Assembly (NCBI GenBank): GCA_032716605.1 | Contig: CM064551.1 | Location: 46,847,697-46,911,696 of the forward strand | DNA length: 64,000 nucleotides | From: Paralithodes platypus | Lineage: Eukaryota; Arthropoda; Malacostraca; Decapoda; Lithodidae | Direction of reading: 5' to 3' | In this document: positions 17,793-26,984 of the stretch, piece after piece | How positions within the stretch are numbered: the first letter of the stretch is position 1 | How the letters are laid out: every line of letters begins with the position of its first letter | Notes under the pieces: model-generated | Seen by the model: the letters and a program-made list of their open reading frames with translations, nothing else | Told to the model about the DNA's origin: nothing | Database searches by the model: none | Program-made: the position numbers and the translations under genes

Positions 17793-20219
17793 GGTCTCCC
17801 TCACTCCCAGGGCCGATCTCCCGGCGAGTGGATCAGGGGGTAGTCCAGCCGGCGAACCCTTGTCTGCTAACTGGGTCGTTCCGGGCGAATCATCGCGCAT
17901 GGCCTTTAACCGTCTCACCACGGAAGGGCTCTTGAACGCCCATAAAAAAGCATATAACAGGTACCCGGAAGGCCTCTTGAATGCCCAGTGGTTGAAAGCC
18001 TGTGAGCTTCGTGTGCGAGGCGTCGGTCCGACGCATGTAAACAACAGCCGGCTGGACCGACGCCCCGCATCTCCGGCCACAAGAAGGAGAGCGTCGCTTG
18101 TTCGTCTGTGCCTGTATGTTGTTGTTAAGTATCGAAAAGTGGTGTAAAGTGGCTGTTTTTGCCATAAAGTTATCTCCAATGAAATCATCATCACAGCTCA
18201 ACCAGTTGACTTAGAGAGCTCTACTTAATGCCATTCTACAGGTAAATAACACAGCTACGCTTGGGGATGCGCGGGAATGCGGGAAGCAGTCTGATTAACG
18301 AATATACGGTAGCCTAGCCTAGAAGTTTTTCGGCCAAAACACCCGGGTTTCGAGGAATATATATATAATACATAGCCGGGGCTGGAGGGTTAAACACATG
18401 GGCGAGGATGGTGGCACGCAAAGGCATCACCTGGCAGTGGCTCCGGCGACCTCGCTTACGTCAGCCGACAAAGGCAAATTTTGTTTCATTAGAGGTGGAG
18501 TCACTGATCCAAGAGATGGTGGCCAAGAAGGTTATCATCCCGGTCCCCCCAAATTACCCAGTTTTTACATCCAAACTTTTTCTGGTACCCAAAAGGGATT
18601 GTGTTCAGATGAGGCCGGTCGTAGACCTGTCTTATCTGAACCTCCATATTCACAACGTATCCTTCCGGATGCTGACAGTGAATCAGATCAGGCTAATACT
18701 TCCGCCGGAAGGGTGGATGTGTTCTTTAGACCTGACGGGCGCGTATTGGCACGTCCTGGTAAACAAACGGTTTCAACGTTTTCTGGCGTTAAGAATAATT
18801 CATCAGACTTATGTCTTTCAGAGGATGCCGTTCGGTTTAAACCTAGCACCTCGCATATTCACGAAATTAGTCCGGCAAGCCCTGATGCCCTTGTTGCAAC
18901 AAGGGATCAGGATTTTGTGGTATCTAGAAGACTGGCTGGTGGTGGCGGAGACGGAACAATTATGCATAAGTCATGTCAACATAACATTAACTCATGTAAA
19001 AACTCTAGGATTCAAGGTAAACCTGGTAAAGTCAAACCTTGTTCCCTCACGAGTGGTTCAGTGGATAGGGCTGGTCTGGAACACAGCTGCTCTCACTCTG
19101 AGTCAGAGTGTGGACAATCGGAACAGGTTTCGCAAGAAACTGTTTCTGTTTCTTCACAGTCTGACTACGACACGGAGAGTCTGGGAATCTCTGGTCGGCT
19201 CTCTCAACTGGATTCAACTAACTGTAAAGTTGGGCCGGTTGAAAGTCAAACGTTTAATTTTGGAGGGCAACAAATTTTTTCCACTATTGCCGGCGGAAAC
19301 ATTATGGCCCATCCCAAAATTAATACACACCTTACTAGCAGTCTGGGCGAAGAGTGAAACATTGCACTCAGTCATGTCTTGGACCTCTCCTCCGCCGACG
19401 GTATGGGTGGACACGGATGCGTCAGGCACGATAGGTTGGGGCTTTCAGTCAAACCAAGGGCACCAGGGTCAAGGGCTCTGGTCCCATTCAGAATCCTCCC
19501 ACATAAATGTCAAAGAGTTACTAGTCCCCTTGTATTTCTTTCAGGCTCACGGCTTTTCTTTGCGGGGCAAATCGGTGGCCTTCAGGATGGACAATCTGAA
19601 TGCGGTTCACTGAGTTCAGAAACAGGGGTCAACGCGATCTCGGAGGTTGCTAAACGTGTCAGAAAAGATTTTTGTACCGTCAGAAAAGATTTTTGTACTA
19701 GCCGACAAGCTGGACATTCAGCTTCACGCTTCTTATCTCCCCGGCGTAGCGAACGTCTGGGCAGACGCTCTATCTCGAAGACAGAGCACAACAGTAGAAT
19801 GGGCGCTCAAGCAAAACATTTTCGACCTAATGATTGCGAAGCCTTACCGTCCACAAGTGGATCTATTTGCGTCCGAGGAGACTCACAAACTCCCACTGTA
19901 CCTCACCCGCTGGACAACAACGCCGGCGGGAGGACCCGACGCACTGGTGACGGACTGGAACATGTGGAGTTCCATTTATCTGTTTCCGCCGCCAGACGCT
20001 TCTCTAATGTGCCAAGTAGTAAACAAACTACAGGATTATCGGGGCGTCGTCTCATTAATCGCGCCCCTGTGGCCGGCGCAGGCATGGTACCAGCAATTAA
20101 AGACGTGGTGCCCGAACCCGGTGTCGCTCCCGGTCGGGTATTTCCACTTAGACACGATTGGCAACCTAGAGACCTCGCTGACTTTTGCATTATGGACATT
20201 CAGGAGGCCAAATGGCTAG
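17790..20219 (+). pseudogene. D2-A1 RT / RNase H / methyltransferase-like polyprotein
   Basis: RT frame from the -1 shift site, split by the TTAA MITE (17910-18389) and resuming at 18394. RT motifs: FLVPKRDCVQMRPVVDLSYLN, SLDLTGAYWH (Gly for the second Asp), MPFGLNLAPRIF, WYLEDWLVV (Glu for the first Asp of YxDD), VPSRVVQWIGLVW. RNase H-like part: VWVDTDASGTIGWG, HINVKELLVPLYF, FRMDNLNAV, a TGA at 19611, then SYLPGVANVWADALSR. The last part, QVDLFASEETHKLPLYLTRW…LFPPPD…LIAPLWPAQAWY, matches the post-RNase H segment of DIRS proteins often called Dam-like methyltransferase. A 20-bp tandem duplication (GTCAGAAAAGATTTTTGTAC, 19657-19698) is unique to this copy. Dead by stop and YLED. Confidence 0.8.
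17910..18389. mobile_element. piggyBac-like MITE, TTAA target duplication
   Basis: TTAA at 17906-17909 and 18390-18393 flank a 480-bp insert that breaks the RT N-terminal coding sequence. Copy A2 has the uninterrupted site (43045 region, GGCCATTAAACACATGG). The right end, read inward, is CCCTCCAGCCCCGGCTATG, close to the left end of the second MITE at 53898 (CCCGTCCAGCCCCGGCTAG). No transposase is encoded. Internal GACGCATG/GGACCGACGCC repeats form a hairpin. Confidence 0.85.
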
Positions 20220-21172
20220 CTCCGTATGATAGAACCGTGACCGATAAATTCATGAATCAATACACACAATCTACTAAGAGACAGTATCATTCGCATTGGC
20301 AGTCTTTTACTTCTTGGATACTCAGAACAGAACAATCCGTGCCTTCGGTGGCTTTGGTTTTTAATTATTTAAACTATCTGTTTGAGCAGAAACAGCTGTC
20401 AGTAGTAACGTTAAAGAATCACTTAACAACAATTAGGGTGCCATTCCTGGACCTTACGGGTCTAACCATACCACTAGCGGAGGAAACAGGCTTCATGAGG
20501 GCATGTTTTAAGCTCCGCCCACCTCCCCGTCAGCTCATACCTACCTGGTCTCTGGACAAAGCGTTGTCATTACTTCATTCCCGGCAGTACCAAAATACTG
20601 CAGATTTTGACTTACTTTTAAAACGGGCAGTATTCCTTATGGCTTTAGCTACCGGGAACAGGGTGTCTGAGCTGGCGGCGATGAGCAACACACCTAATTG
20701 CATCAGGTTTGGTAGGCTCAATGATTGTATTCATATTGCTCCTTCCCCAGGGTTCATCGCCAAGAATGAACACAGTGATCACATGTTTTCAGAGTTCACA
20801 GTGCCGGCATTGAAAAGGGGAAAGGTGCACCATAATTTATGTCCAGTGCAAGCGCTAACCAAATATTTAAAAGTCGCACCTAGGAATCAACAAGGTGCTT
20901 TATGGGTATCTAGTACGGGTAAACGCGTTATGAAGCGTAAACTAGCTTCTCTCTTAGTTAACGTCATTCAGGAAAGTAATCCCGGCGTTGTAGGTAGAGC
21001 TCACGATTTACGCAAATGGGCGACCTCTTTAAGTTTCCTTAAGAATTTTTCTGTTGAGGACATAGCAGCCACGCACCTCTGGTCCTCTAATCATACTTTT
21101 TTGACTCGATACCTTTCAGTAGCTTTGGACAGGCCTTCCATGCCATGTATAGCTTTATGGCAGAGGGTCTAG
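20192..21172 (+). CDS. D2-A1 tyrosine recombinase (open frame)
   Basis: 326-residue YR from ATG at 20192, which lies inside the end of the RT frame (stop 20217-20219, 28-nt overlap); the same overlap is kept in B1 and A2. The N-terminal SAM-like part is TKRQYHSHWQSFTSW…FNYLNYLFEQKQLSVVTLKNHLTTIR. Catalytic residues by position: R157 (ATGNRVSEL), H271-x2-R274 (RAHDLRKW) and Y307 (FLTRYLSVAL), the R-H-R-Y set of YRs. It is expected to insert a circular DNA copy by strand exchange, replacing the integrase of LTR elements. The frame stays open upstream to 19379, but that part is a shadow of RNase H. This is the only intact catalytic gene in the copy. Confidence 0.85.
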   Translation: MDIQEAKWLAPYDRTVTDKFMNQYTQSTKRQYHSHWQSFTSWILRTEQSVPSVALVFNYLNYLFEQKQLSVVTLKNHLTTIRVPFLDLTGLTIPLAEETGFMRACFKLRPPPRQLIPTWSLDKALSLLHSRQYQNTADFDLLLKRAVFLMALATGNRVSELAAMSNTPNCIRFGRLNDCIHIAPSPGFIAKNEHSDHMFSEFTVPALKRGKVHHNLCPVQALTKYLKVAPRNQQGALWVSSTGKRVMKRKLASLLVNVIQESNPGVVGRAHDLRKWATSLSFLKNFSVEDIAATHLWSSNHTFLTRYLSVALDRPSMPCIALWQRV

Positions 21173-21201
21173 GTGGCCTCTGGGTCACTTAATATTTAGA
21201 T

Positions 21202-21227
21202 GAGGAAAAGAGAGGGGGGGGGGGGGA
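21202..21227 (+). promoter_or_regulatory. Purine/G tract after YR stop (PPT-like)
   Basis: GAGGAAAAGAGA runs into 13 G residues, 30 nt after the YR stop. It is followed by ATGCAGTCAGTGTAACATAG and CACCCTAGACCCCGCCGG, both conserved in A2 and B1. The composition is that of a polypurine tract, the plus-strand primer of LTR retroelements. DIRS elements are not usually described with one, so the role is inference. Confidence 0.55.
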
Positions 21228-21829
21228 TGCAGTCAGTGTAACATAGGACACCCTAGACCCCGCCGGAGGACGTGTGCGAAGCTTACGAGCTGTGATACAG
21301 GGTGTAGGTGCTGTGATTTTAAAGAATTTTCTGTAGTATTCATTACAGGAAATTGTGCTAACGTCCAATCATAGTTCAAAGACAATACTTGTTGTAAATA
21401 GTTTTGGCTGTGAAGCAATATCATTTTAAGTAAATCTTAGTAGTTGCGGCCGCAGCTGGTATGTGTAATGTAAGTACTGTACCTCTTTACGGTATAATTT
21501 TCAAATTATATCCAAGAGTTAATGGGGTTTATATGTGCACATGTAAACTTTGATGTTTTTTGTTTTTCACCACTTACTTTAAGTGGGGTGCCTTCTTAAC
21601 TACCAGCTCTGTGTACAGTGTCTCGGAGTTAACTCCTTTTTGTCCAAGCAGGCTTCTTCGAAGCACGCTCCTGCTTGTCACCTTTTTGTATATTTTTATG
21701 CTGTATAAAGTATTATGCACACAAATATATCTTTTTTACAAAGTATGAATACTATGTGATTGTTTGATTATCTGCTTTTGCTAGAGTTATGATATGATTA
21801 CGAATGTCCCCCTCCAGCCTTAGATATCA
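21228..21829 (+). other. D2-A1 3' untranslated region
   Basis: AT-rich, no coding potential. It contains CACCACTTACTTTAAGTGGGGTG (about 21569, an inverted repeat) and AAGCAGGCTTCTTCGAAGCACGCTCC (about 21647), both retained in A2 and B1, so they are probably functional 3' signals such as RNA structure or a polyadenylation context. A single TTAA at 21519 is the empty site for the MITE present in A2. Confidence 0.5.
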
Positions 21830-21936
21830 GGCATAATCATCAATGATGGAGGGGCCACTAATAAATTATAGGTTTGACTCCTGTAAGGAGATAAAGAAAA
21901 CCTAATATTTAGTAGTGGCCCCGTAATCATTGACGA
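21830..21936 (+). repeat. D2-A1 internal complementary region (ICR)
   Basis: 21830-21864 is the reverse complement of the left terminus (TTATTAGTGGCCCC…CATTGATGATTATGCC). After AT (21865-21866), 21867-21936 is the reverse complement of the extreme right end (22288-22357). A junction joining the complements of both termini is the ICR of DIRS-1-like elements, thought to template closing of a circular intermediate. Confidence 0.82.
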
Positions 21937-22009
21937 CTGGGGCCCTCCCGACCATCCCCTTCCCATTCGTTGATGTATTAAGGATTTTGGTTTACTTGAT
22001 ATGTCAGTG

Positions 22010-22357
22010 AAGGAAGAATGACGCCTGAAGTCAGCGTCTGGTTAAAGATCCACACAAGTACATCCACGAAGTTATGGAAAGCTTATGAATAGTTATTCTT
22101 ATTTTCTTTTTATTTGTTATTTTTTACGAAGTTTTTTCGTAGTGAGTACCCAATTTCATAATGACGAACCATGAGTGAGGTTGCGTGCGCTCATGATGAA
22201 GGCTCCTCAATTTTTTATGCTCTGCGCGGTAGATTCAAACTACGGTAAATGAGTGTTTGAAGAGGGTGCCTTATGTAATAGGCATAATCGTCAATGATTA
22301 CGGGGCCACTACTAAATATTAGGTTTTCTTTATCTCCTTACAGGAGTCAAACCTATA
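22010..22357 (+). repeat. D2-A1 right terminal repeat with extension
   Basis: Reverse complement of the left ITR, followed by an extension absent from the left end: AATATTAGGTTTTCTTTATC, then CTCCTTACAGGAG (hairpin) and GTCAAACCTATA. The equivalent right-end extension ends GTCAAACC plus a few bases in families D1 and D3. Confidence 0.82.
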
Positions 22358-22720
22358 GTTTATGCGTTTAGGAATGTATTTTTCGTAATTGTATTTCACT
22401 TGTAACCTGAATAAGCAAGGACTTAGTTTTCCAGGCTGGTCGCCGTTCGTGTATTCAGGACCACTTTGCTTCAACTAAATGTGTTATCTTACGAGCCTTG
22501 GCTCTTTAGCTGCAGTGTCCCTTTTTTTTTTTTTTTTTTTGTGAAAGTGTGTACATGTATTAACATTGTAACTAATATTTATTTCCTTGAGTGTTGAGTG
22601 CTATATTAGTGTCAAATTCATAGAATTTTATCCCTTTGCTTGTACTCCCCATGCCAGGGGTTACTTTCATAACCAATCACTGCTAAGTTACTCATTAATT
22701 TATCACATATTGTAGAAAAT
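22358..22720. other. Non-coding stretch between two DIRS ends
   Basis: No gene seen. It includes a T-run at 22509-22530. It may be the continuation of D4, interrupted by D2-A1 at 6060, or host sequence; I cannot tell which. Confidence 0.35.
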
Positions 22721-23196
22721 TACGGGTTTGACAACCCGTAGGGAAGGAAGGAAAACCTTCTATTTAGGAGTGGTTCCGTAGTCAATGACGAAGAGCCTAT
22801 ACTATATATAGGCTGAGATTCCGGGACCCGTTTGGGATTCCCAGGAGTTCTTATCACAACTGTTGCGTATATAGCATAAAAACAATCCTTGGTTAATACC
22901 CATTAAATCTTACCAAGGGCTCGTCATTGAAAATTAATACCACTAGAAATAAAATTTTAAAGAAGAATCTATCATTTCAAGGCTCCCGGTGCTTCAGCCC
23001 TCCAGCTGTGCTGTTGTCATGCTTCCCTTGCACGTGATGCCAGACTTTCTAGCGTGTTTATCTGCCTCAAATGTTATATCAAGTTGGGCATGTGCATGGG
23101 AAGGGGAAGGTGGGAGGGAACCTTTGCGTCATTAACTACGGAACCACTCCTAAATAGAAGGTTTTCCTTCCTTCCCTACGGGTTGTCAAACCCGTA
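22721..23196 (-). repeat. D3 right terminal cassette (476 bp, inverted ends)
   Basis: TACGGGTTTGACAACCCGTA starts the unit and its complement ends it. The inverted repeat extends ~70 bp (GGGAAGGAAGGAAAACCTTC, TATTTAGGAGTGGTTCCG). Size and plan match the D1 (482-488 bp) and D2 (491-494 bp) cassettes although the sequences are different. Confidence 0.8.
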
Positions 23197-23296
23197 ATTT
23201 AGTATTGGTTCCTTCGTCAATGACGAAGAGCCTAGAATATCACGACCGGAGGTGGGACATCAGATGTTCAACGTATCCAGAGAGAACCAATTAACA

Positions 23297-23819
23297 TTGG
23301 GCGGGTGCCCAACCCCGAAAGGGGTTGAAATAGGGGAGCTATCCCCCCTGCCAAAGGCGGCTTTCTAGGGCCTTTCCTAGCTGATGCTGAGAGGATTGGG
23401 TTCTAGTCATGTGGTGATGGGCTAGTCTATCAGAGTGAGAACTGAGCGATCTCTGCCATACCCATAGCTTACTCTGACTGTTCCTTTTACTTATATATTT
23501 TCTAGATCTCAAGTGACGGCGTCTCTTCCGTGGATTGACCTCCCAATCTACCAAGATTGGAAGCCAAAGCGTCACATTTTTTCCTTTGCCCCTCAGATTT
23601 CTCTTCATAAATTGCTGAGGGGCACAGGGCCCTGGGTGGGGCTTTGGTTTCCCGGGCGTTTCTGTCACCCTCCTCAGCTCCCCGCCATGGAGTGGCTTCG
23701 GTCACCCATGCTTTATTGTGGTCGGCTGGGAGGGTTCTGTGGGGGCGCTCGGTTATGGCCTTGGTCTTGCTCGAGGCCTTGGGGCTGTTCGGCCAGGCAG
23801 CTTGGGGAACAACAACAAC
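23297..23819 (+). mobile_element. SINE copy 2, longest copy, (AAC)n tail
   Basis: A 12-bp target duplication AACCAATTAACA lies at 23285-23296 and 23820-23831. This 523-bp copy extends further 5' than the other two. Near the 3' end one frame reads RVLWGRSVMALVLLEALGLF then GQAAWG, alignable with the C-terminus of the LINE at 38270-38339 (RALWESPIVAMAFLRDSGMF then GQAA). The 3' end is thus derived from a related LINE. No RNA-polymerase-III box was confirmed. Confidence 0.88.
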
Positions 23820-23831
23820 AACCAATTAACA

Positions 23832-24355
23832 GATAGGCTGACACCGGGAGAAATTCAAATTACTGTATTAGAGAAAGAAGAGGCGGGTATACTGGGAAGC
23901 CTCATAAAGAAGGAAAGATGGAAGAATAATCATAAAAATGTGTTGAGAACAAGATGTAAAAATGTGTATGAACGGATGCTTTAATGTCAAAACATCTCAT
24001 ACTATAATGCTCCTGAAGCTGTGCAAACAGTTAGCAAGCGCATTTCTTGCTTGCATTGGTATAAAATAAAAAAATGAAATATTTGTTCATACTTTTTCAG
24101 TACATACAACTCGTACTTATTCCTTATAGAAGAAAACTCTTTGTCTTTGTATACTTATTCATGTTCTACATCCCTCCCCCCACTTTTATTCCTTTTGGAG
24201 ATTCCGAAGGAGGAAAGGAGAACCAGACTCATTCAGTACATACAACTCGTACTATTTACTATAGAAGAAAAATCCTTTGTCTTCTTACTTAGTCATGGTA
24301 GTAAAACTCTTTCAGTGTGACGCCTATTGCCTGATAGTGGTTACCGACGATTAGG
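23832..24355. other. Non-coding part of D3 relic
   Basis: AT-rich with a short near-repeat (TCAGTACATACAACTCGTAC at about 24099 and again near 24233). No gene recognised; YR sequence expected here has been lost. Confidence 0.35.
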
Positions 24356-24359
24356 CCTT

Positions 24360-25712
24360 CGATCCAGGGTGTAAGATAGGATCGTATTTTTCTCTTAGCC
24401 ATTTGGCCCGGAAAACGTCCATAATGCCAAAGTTAGAGAAATCTGAAGGCTTCCAGCTTGGTCCAAGAGGATTGAGAGGTTGGAAATTCCACTAGAGACG
24501 GGCACTATAGGCTCAGGCGGTTGTATCCCGCTTGTGTGGGCCAAATTGGCGCAAAGTGACACCCTAGACCCTTGTCTGATTGTGCATCTGAGGGTCGTGC
24601 CTGGGGGAGGGAACCGGTAGATGGACGACCCTGTGTTCTGTAGCTGACACATACTTTGGCCTATGCATACCTTTGCTTTATATATTTAAAATCAACCATA
24701 ACATATATTTGCAATACAAAGTTAGCAGATATTTTCCTTCCAATTTTGTTAATTAATAATTGATAATTGTTTATAATCAGCTTACAATTAAGTTTGTAGT
24801 CATTATCGGCTGCATATGGACCTTCCCTTTATTACTATACTATACAAGAACGTAGTGTAGTCGTATACTGTATAAGAAAATTGTGTAGAATCACACAAAC
24901 ATTGAGATAAACTGTACATCTCATAGGTGTTTGGTATAGTGATGTCTACAGTCGTAGCTCTGGCGCTAGTTCCGAAGCGTTCACCAGAGGTCTCAAGGAA
25001 TTGTCGGTAGGGAGAATTGACCGCAAAAGCGGCCAGTCCCTGCGCCGGGGTTATTGACCACCGGGTTATAGATTGAAGGGTCTTTGCTAATGTGTGGGAT
25101 GCCAAAAGGTCTACTTGTGGATGGGAAGGAGGAGTCGGCTTGGCGAAAGCTTCCTGTTTGAGTGCCCATACCACTGGAGTAGCCTACTCTTGCCCCGGGA
25201 TAAGGTGTCACCCCAAAGGTTGGCCCTTCCCGGGAGGTACTAGGCTGAAATGTAGGGGTGAATCCTCTTGCTGAAAGCTTCTTGTTTGAGTGCCCGTTCC
25301 ACTGACTTGCACTTGCACCGGGATAAGGCGTCCGTAAGAAATCTTTGATCTCTTGTGAAGAACGGAACGTGCCAAAAGGCATCTTTGAGGTTCAACGTTA
25401 TCAGTCACACGTCCTGATGAAGGAGTAGCCGTATCAGAGGCACTGTGAGCATGCAAAATCTGTAATTTTGAGTGAGGAGAGGTCTCTGACTGGTCTCATC
25501 TTTAAGCGGTCTCATTTGGGAACAAGAAACGTGCGGGATAGGAAAACTGTGGTTCCTTTTAGAACTGGCACTAATACCATCGGCTTTAATAATTCTTTGA
25601 TTACTTCTATGACGTTTGGTGAAAGTATCACCTGGGGAGTCAGAAACTCTGGTCTCTGACTAAACTTGGACTTAATTGCTGCTAGAACCTTTGTTTGGAA
25701 CAGGGTCTCCAA
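24360..25712 (-). pseudogene. D3 polyprotein fragments (RT start, MT-like, YR start)
   Basis: Minus-strand order: 25712-25512 has VIKELLKPMVLVPV…TTVFLSRTFLVPK, the RT N-terminal end. After a large deletion, 25174-24970 has VWALKQEAFAKPTPPSHPQV then DLLASHTLAKTLQSITRW, matching D2 VEWALKQ…QVDLFASEETHKLPLYLTRW. 24652-24395 has SSIYRFPPPG and LALWTFSGPNG, matching SSIYLFPPPD…FALWTFRRPNG. In the overlapping frame FGIMDVFRAKWLREKYDP matches the YR start FCIMDIQEAKWLAPYDR. A segment of about 110 bp is tandemly duplicated near 25120-25330. The catalytic core of RT and all YR active residues are absent. Confidence 0.72.
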
Positions 25713-25764
25713 CTTCGTTGGGACGTGGGCAAAAGAATGTTTAGGAAACTCACGTAGGCATTAT

Positions 25765-26980
25765 GGATAATGTCTGGGACTTACGATATGTAACCTTTTA
25801 CATCACTCCAAATATTGAGCAAAACCTAAGGCGCCCCAGCCGCAGTTATGTGGCCAATCAGATTGTGATGTTTCACGAAGGGTGCACAATTTGTACACTT
25901 TTAGTAGCCCACTAGCTAGCGTACAATCAACACAAGACAGATGGCGTACATACTTCGTACGTCCAAGAAGGGGGAATGTGTTGCATCTTGTGAACCCGAA
26001 CCACTGCACAATGGTCGTGGCTATTACAAGAGAGCTGTTGCTCATCAGGCCAAGAATTAATGTTACATAATACTAGAGCAAAGAACAAAATCATGTACCG
26101 GCTCGTCATGAATAAGGCCTATGGAATGCCGAGTAGCCTGTTGGCTATATGAATGCAGTAAAAGAAGTTAGAATGGGGTAGCATATCAGCTGCATCTTAT
26201 ATAAAGATGGATTAGAGTGGGATAGTCGATGGTAATCATTAATATGATTAGAGTATCCCCCCCCCCCCTTTTCTCTCATTCGTGGTTCTACATTGAGAAC
26301 ACAAGGTGAAGACTTTTAACAGCGACTCAACAAGAAATTACGTTGGGCAACACCTGGCGGTGAATAGCCTATTGGCTATATGAATGCCGTAAAAGAGGTT
26401 AGAGTAGAGTAGCGTATCTGCTATCTCTTATATAAATTAATTGTCCTCCATTGAGAACCTATGGGAAAGATGTTTATCATTGACCCGGAAAGACACGCCG
26501 TAGGGCACCACCCGGAGATGGAGGTGAAGCCCGAAGACCTTCATAGCAACCCGACCGGGAATACGGAACCGGAGAGAGTGGACCGTAGCTAAGAGTCAAG
26601 GTCTATTTCAGTTCAAGTCAATGCGAGAGACTGTAATTGCAATTTACAGTAACTTAAGTTATAACAATGGAATAATAATAATAATAATCAGTAGATTATC
26701 AATGTCACCGGAGGTCCGTTGGGTACCCGGTACCCGGACACCATTGGTTAGTCCGTGCATATCAATTCAATATTGGGCTTATAATAGTGATAGTATCCGG
26801 AGGAAGCTTTGCTCCTCATCTGTCCCTAACAGCCCACTGGGGCACAGGAGTCCCGCCGACTCCAGGGCTCGAAGTTTCCGAACTATTTCCATGTCAGAAG
26901 TGATAACATAAGTAAGCAGGAACCTTTTAGCACCTGGCTTATATATTGAAAAATGAAGTGAAGCCATTGAAAAACTTCAT
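25765..26980. repeat. Dispersed repeat unit, copy 1
   Basis: Shares recognisable blocks with 58880-59400: TTATGTGGCCA…GATTGTG, GGGTGCACAATTTGTACA, GGCGTACATAC, GAGTAGCCTG and TATATAA.GATGGATT.AGTGGGATAGTC, in the same order. No coding frame is supported. It is followed by the 138-bp satellite, as its second copy is followed by an 84-bp minisatellite. It includes a C-run at 26261-26270. Confidence 0.65.
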
Positions 26981-26984
26981 AATA

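Larger units (their letters stand above)
6060..22357 (+). mobile_element. DIRS-like retrotransposon D2, copy A1 (nested insertions)
   Basis: The left terminus TTATTAGTGGCCCCTCC starts at 6060 after AT; the right terminus …GTCAAACCTATA ends at 22357. It carries gag, RT/RNase H/methyltransferase-like and YR frames, an internal complementary region (21830-21936) and a right terminal repeat (22010-22357) that is the reverse complement of 13264-13552. Without the D1 insertion (6089-13263) and the TTAA-flanked MITE (17910-18389) it is about 8.6 kb. The flanks read AT at the left and GT at the right, so one base of the duplicated dinucleotide probably mutated. Both gag and RT are broken; YR is open. 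Confidence 0.88.
22721..25770 (-). mobile_element. D3: decayed minus-strand DIRS relic
   Basis: The right-end cassette is 22721-23196, next to AT at 22719-22720. The complement of a left terminus (TTAGTATTGGTTCCTTCGTC) follows at 23199. Further right, on the minus strand, lie fragments of YR start, methyltransferase-like segment and RT start. Most of YR, RT, RNase H and gag are deleted, and the left end is missing near 25770. SINE copy 2 sits inside at 23297. Belonging to one element is inferred from order and orientation. Confidence 0.65.

Noticed and set aside
17724..18194. Minus-strand frame with poly-Trp and plus-strand poly-His
   Set aside because: By-products of the CCA repeat at the gag end and of the MITE; no homologous protein in A2.
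13264..22357. LTR retrotransposon or integrated virus
   Set aside because: No direct long terminal repeats, no aspartic protease and no DDE integrase; a YR and inverted ITR/ICR identify DIRS.
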